From NCBI GenBank assembly GCA_964017155.1, contig OZ024867.1, positions 18,569,589 through 18,633,588 of the forward strand: DNA of 64,000 nucleotides, in the 5' to 3' direction. Both the position numbers and the translations under genes were made by a program. The stretch is from Oasisia sp. SBJ-2009 (lineage: Eukaryota; Annelida; Polychaeta; Sabellida; Siboglinidae). The notes under the pieces were generated by a model. The model was not told where the DNA came from. It saw only the letters and a program-made list of their open reading frames with translations, and searched no databases. Of this stretch, positions 62,001 to 64,000 are shown piece after piece. The stretch's first letter is position 1; each line of letters starts with the position of its first letter.

Positions 62001-62035
62001 GTCAGTGACAGACGTGGTGTTGGTCAGTGACAGAC
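53048..62035. repeat. 9 kb 22 bp minisatellite with 2868 bp higher-order repeat
   Basis: About 408 units of gtgttggtcagtgacagacg plus tg; variants include acatgg, atatgg, tacatgg and a 24 bp form with cagagtca. Marker variants recur at an exact spacing: catggtgttgttcagtgaca at 55481, 58349 and 61217, and cattgacacacctgg at 54323, 57191 and 60059, all 2868 bp apart. That equals 126 units of 22 bp plus four of 24 bp. The higher-order pattern spans about 53840-62035, nearly three periods. No gene lies within it. Confidence 0.98.
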
Positions 62036-62104
62036 ATGGCGATTGTCATTACTTAATTTATGGAAGACAGTCATAAGTTGATGAGAGTTAGTGATGGATT
62101 GATG

Positions 62105-62656
62105 AAGTGCCCTCACTGGGTTGATAGAAGACCCTCACTGGGTTGATGGAAGACACTCACTGGGTTGATGAAAGACACTTACTGGGTTGATGGAATACAC
62201 TCACTAGGTTGATGGAAGACACTCACTGGGTTGATGGAAGACACTCACTTGGTTGATGGAAGACACTCACTGGGTTGATGGAAGACACACACTGGGTTGA
62301 TGGAAGACACTCACTGGGTTGATGGAAGACACTCACTGGGTTGATGGAAGACACTCACTGGGTTGATGGAAGACACTCACTGGGTTGATGGAAGGCACTC
62401 ACTGGGTTGATGGAAGACACTCACTGGGTTGATGGAAGACACTCACTGGGTTGATGGAAGACACTCACTGGGTTGATGGAAGGCACTCACTGGGTTGATG
62501 GAAGACACTCACTGGGTTGATGGAAGACACTCACTGGGTTGATGGAAGACACTCACTGGGTTGATGGAAGGCACTCACTGGGTTGATGGAAGGCACTCAC
62601 TGGGTTGATGGAAGACACTCACTGGGTTGATGGAAGACACTCACTGGGTTGATGGT
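62105..62656. repeat. 22 bp minisatellite
   Basis: About 25 units of actcactgggttgatggaag plus ac, with an aggcactcac variant. Only 70 bp separates it from the 9 kb array of the same period but different sequence. Confidence 0.97.
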
Positions 62657-63468
62657 CTTCATTGCAGTGTCAATTTTTTATCTGTATATTGTGGTCATAT
62701 GAAAAATGTTTTTTTTTATCAAATGTAAATATCATTTTATAAACCCACAACACTGGGAGTGCATTTGTTGAAACGTGTGTTATTAAAAAAATAAAACTTG
62801 AAAAATAATTCCTATTTGGCAAAGACATGACTGGACTGAGAGATGTCTTGGTGGTGAAGTCTGTGAATGTTTCTGTACTTACGCATGTCTAATGAATGGC
62901 CTTTGACAGCAGCAGAGAGAACCTGTGTGACAGGGACAAGGCTAATTAGATTGTGGTATTAGTGTTCTTTAATGACCACCCACAAGCTGACAATTGACTG
63001 TGAGTTGCCTTTTTCACAGCCAGTAGATACTAGTACAGAGTGACAGTAAATGTGATTAGTGTCACATCACCAGTTGCCTGGCAGTTAATTGATAATATGC
63101 CAGAGACCCCAAACAACAACACTTGAGGCTGAGTGAGGGAGATGTGGATGTCTGCCACATTGTACAGGAACACATCCCTCGTATCACTCAGCCTCATAGC
63201 GTAATTAATACAGATTTACAGATTTGTGACATTATGTTTCAGTAATGTTTTTTACGAATAAGGTTTCTTTTTTATGAAGTTTTACATAAATCCATACAAA
63301 TGAGTAGCTGTCATGGGATAGTGCAGTATGTAATAATTAAATCTTCAGCTTAATACTTCCCAGATAAGTTGATTTAATGGTGAAGGTACAATTCTGTGAT
63401 AGAGAACATTGAGTGCTCCCAGTGACAAAAACCACAAACTGCAGTGCACTTACCTTCACTAGTGTCAT
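62657..63468 (+). other. Intron sequence, no feature
   Basis: No exon resembling the remaining DGK domains (end of PH, C1 zinc fingers) was found. A ~50-codon open stretch near 63110-63245 lacks splice support. Confidence 0.5.
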
Positions 63469-63469
63469 G

Positions 63470-64000
63470 TCAGGACACTGAGTAGACTGATGTCATGAGA
63501 AAGGGCCGTTGTGTCACTGATGTCATGAGAAAGGGCTGTTGTGTCACTTATGTCATAAGAAAGGGCCGTAGTGTCACTGTTGTCACATGAAAGGGCCGTT
63601 GTGTCACTGATGTCACGAGAAAGGGCTGTTGTGTCACTGATGTCATAAGAAAGGGCCGTAGTGTCACTGATGTCACGTGAAAGGGCCGTTGTGTCACTGA
63701 TGTCATGAGAAAGGGCTGTTGTGTCACTGATGTCATAAGAAAGGGCCATAGTGTCACTGATGTCACGTGAAAGGGCCGTTGTGTCACTGATGTCATGAGA
63801 GAGGGCCGTAGTGTCACTGATGTCATAAGAAAGGGCCGTAGTGTCACTGATGTCATAAGAAAGGGCCGTAGTGTCACCTGATGTCATAAGAAAGGGCCGT
63901 AGTGTCACTGCGTCATAAGAAAGGGCCGTAGTGTCACTGATGTCATGAGAAAGACCCGTGGTGTCACTGATGTCGTGAGAGAGGCCCATAGTGTCACTGA
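63470..64000. repeat. 30 bp minisatellite, running off the window
   Basis: About 17 units of gtgtcactgatgtcatgaga plus aagggccgtt. Variants are gtcacgaga, gtcacgtga, gtcataaga and ggctgtt or ggccgta. Minus-strand DISDTTALS frames reflect the ten-codon period. The array continues beyond 64000. Confidence 0.97.

Noticed and set aside
63110..63245. About 50 open codons (RLSEGDVDVCHIVQEH) after the last repeat
   Set aside because: No acceptor or donor in frame and no similarity to DGK domains that I recognise.

Overview
The window is eukaryotic nuclear DNA. It has spliced coding exons with GT-AG borders and non-LTR retrotransposon relics, and no operons or ribosome-binding sites. The transposon mix (RTE/craniofacial-development-protein-2-like and jockey/CR1-like LINEs, hAT elements with AAGTACTTT-rich ends, a metazoan SINE-like repeat) and the extreme minisatellite load suggest a marine invertebrate, possibly a mollusc or other lophotrochozoan. 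The species cannot be fixed from the sequence.

The one gene I recognise with confidence is the 5' part of a type II diacylglycerol kinase (DGK delta/eta family) on the + strand. Exon 1 is at 18670-18861 (start codon, acidic/serine-rich N-terminus and an RRIST motif). Three small exons that together encode most of a PH domain follow at 44548-44598, 47707-47769 and 48774-48854. All four are joined in phase 0. The C1 domains, the kinase domain and any SAM domain must lie beyond position 64000. A doubtful further exon (52608-52664) would continue the PH domain but carries an in-frame stop.

Layout: 1-6130 is a family of degenerate 0.9-1.3 kb AT-rich repeats in direct order, with an inverted fragment at 7360-7610. 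A possible terminal exon of an unknown minus-strand gene sits at 6381-6662. 7.6-18 kb is intergenic DNA with SINE-like copies, a decayed RTE-type LINE (11345-13905), a decayed jockey/CR1-like LINE (14159-15580), microsatellites and a 1.6 kb foldback element with roughly 0.58 kb arms (16367-17963). The promoter region of the kinase gene lies just before 18670. From about 21.5 kb to the end, the introns are dominated by roughly 25 different tandem arrays with 11-46 bp units. The largest, at 53.05-62.04 kb, is a 22 bp minisatellite with a 2868 bp higher-order period.

The most unusual observations are these. (1) A minisatellite of about 40 units in intron 2 is built from the 3' end of exon 2 plus its own splice donor, giving dozens of copies of the CAG|GTAGGT donor. 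(2) A second array in the intron after exon 4 repeats a branchpoint-like and acceptor-like sequence about 22 times. (3) A hAT element is inserted into a 30 bp minisatellite with a recognisable 8 bp target duplication. (4) Monomer variants in many unrelated arrays are mostly CG versus TG/CA, as expected from deamination of methylated CpG in a transcribed gene body. Everything was read by eye; no database search or aligner was run.
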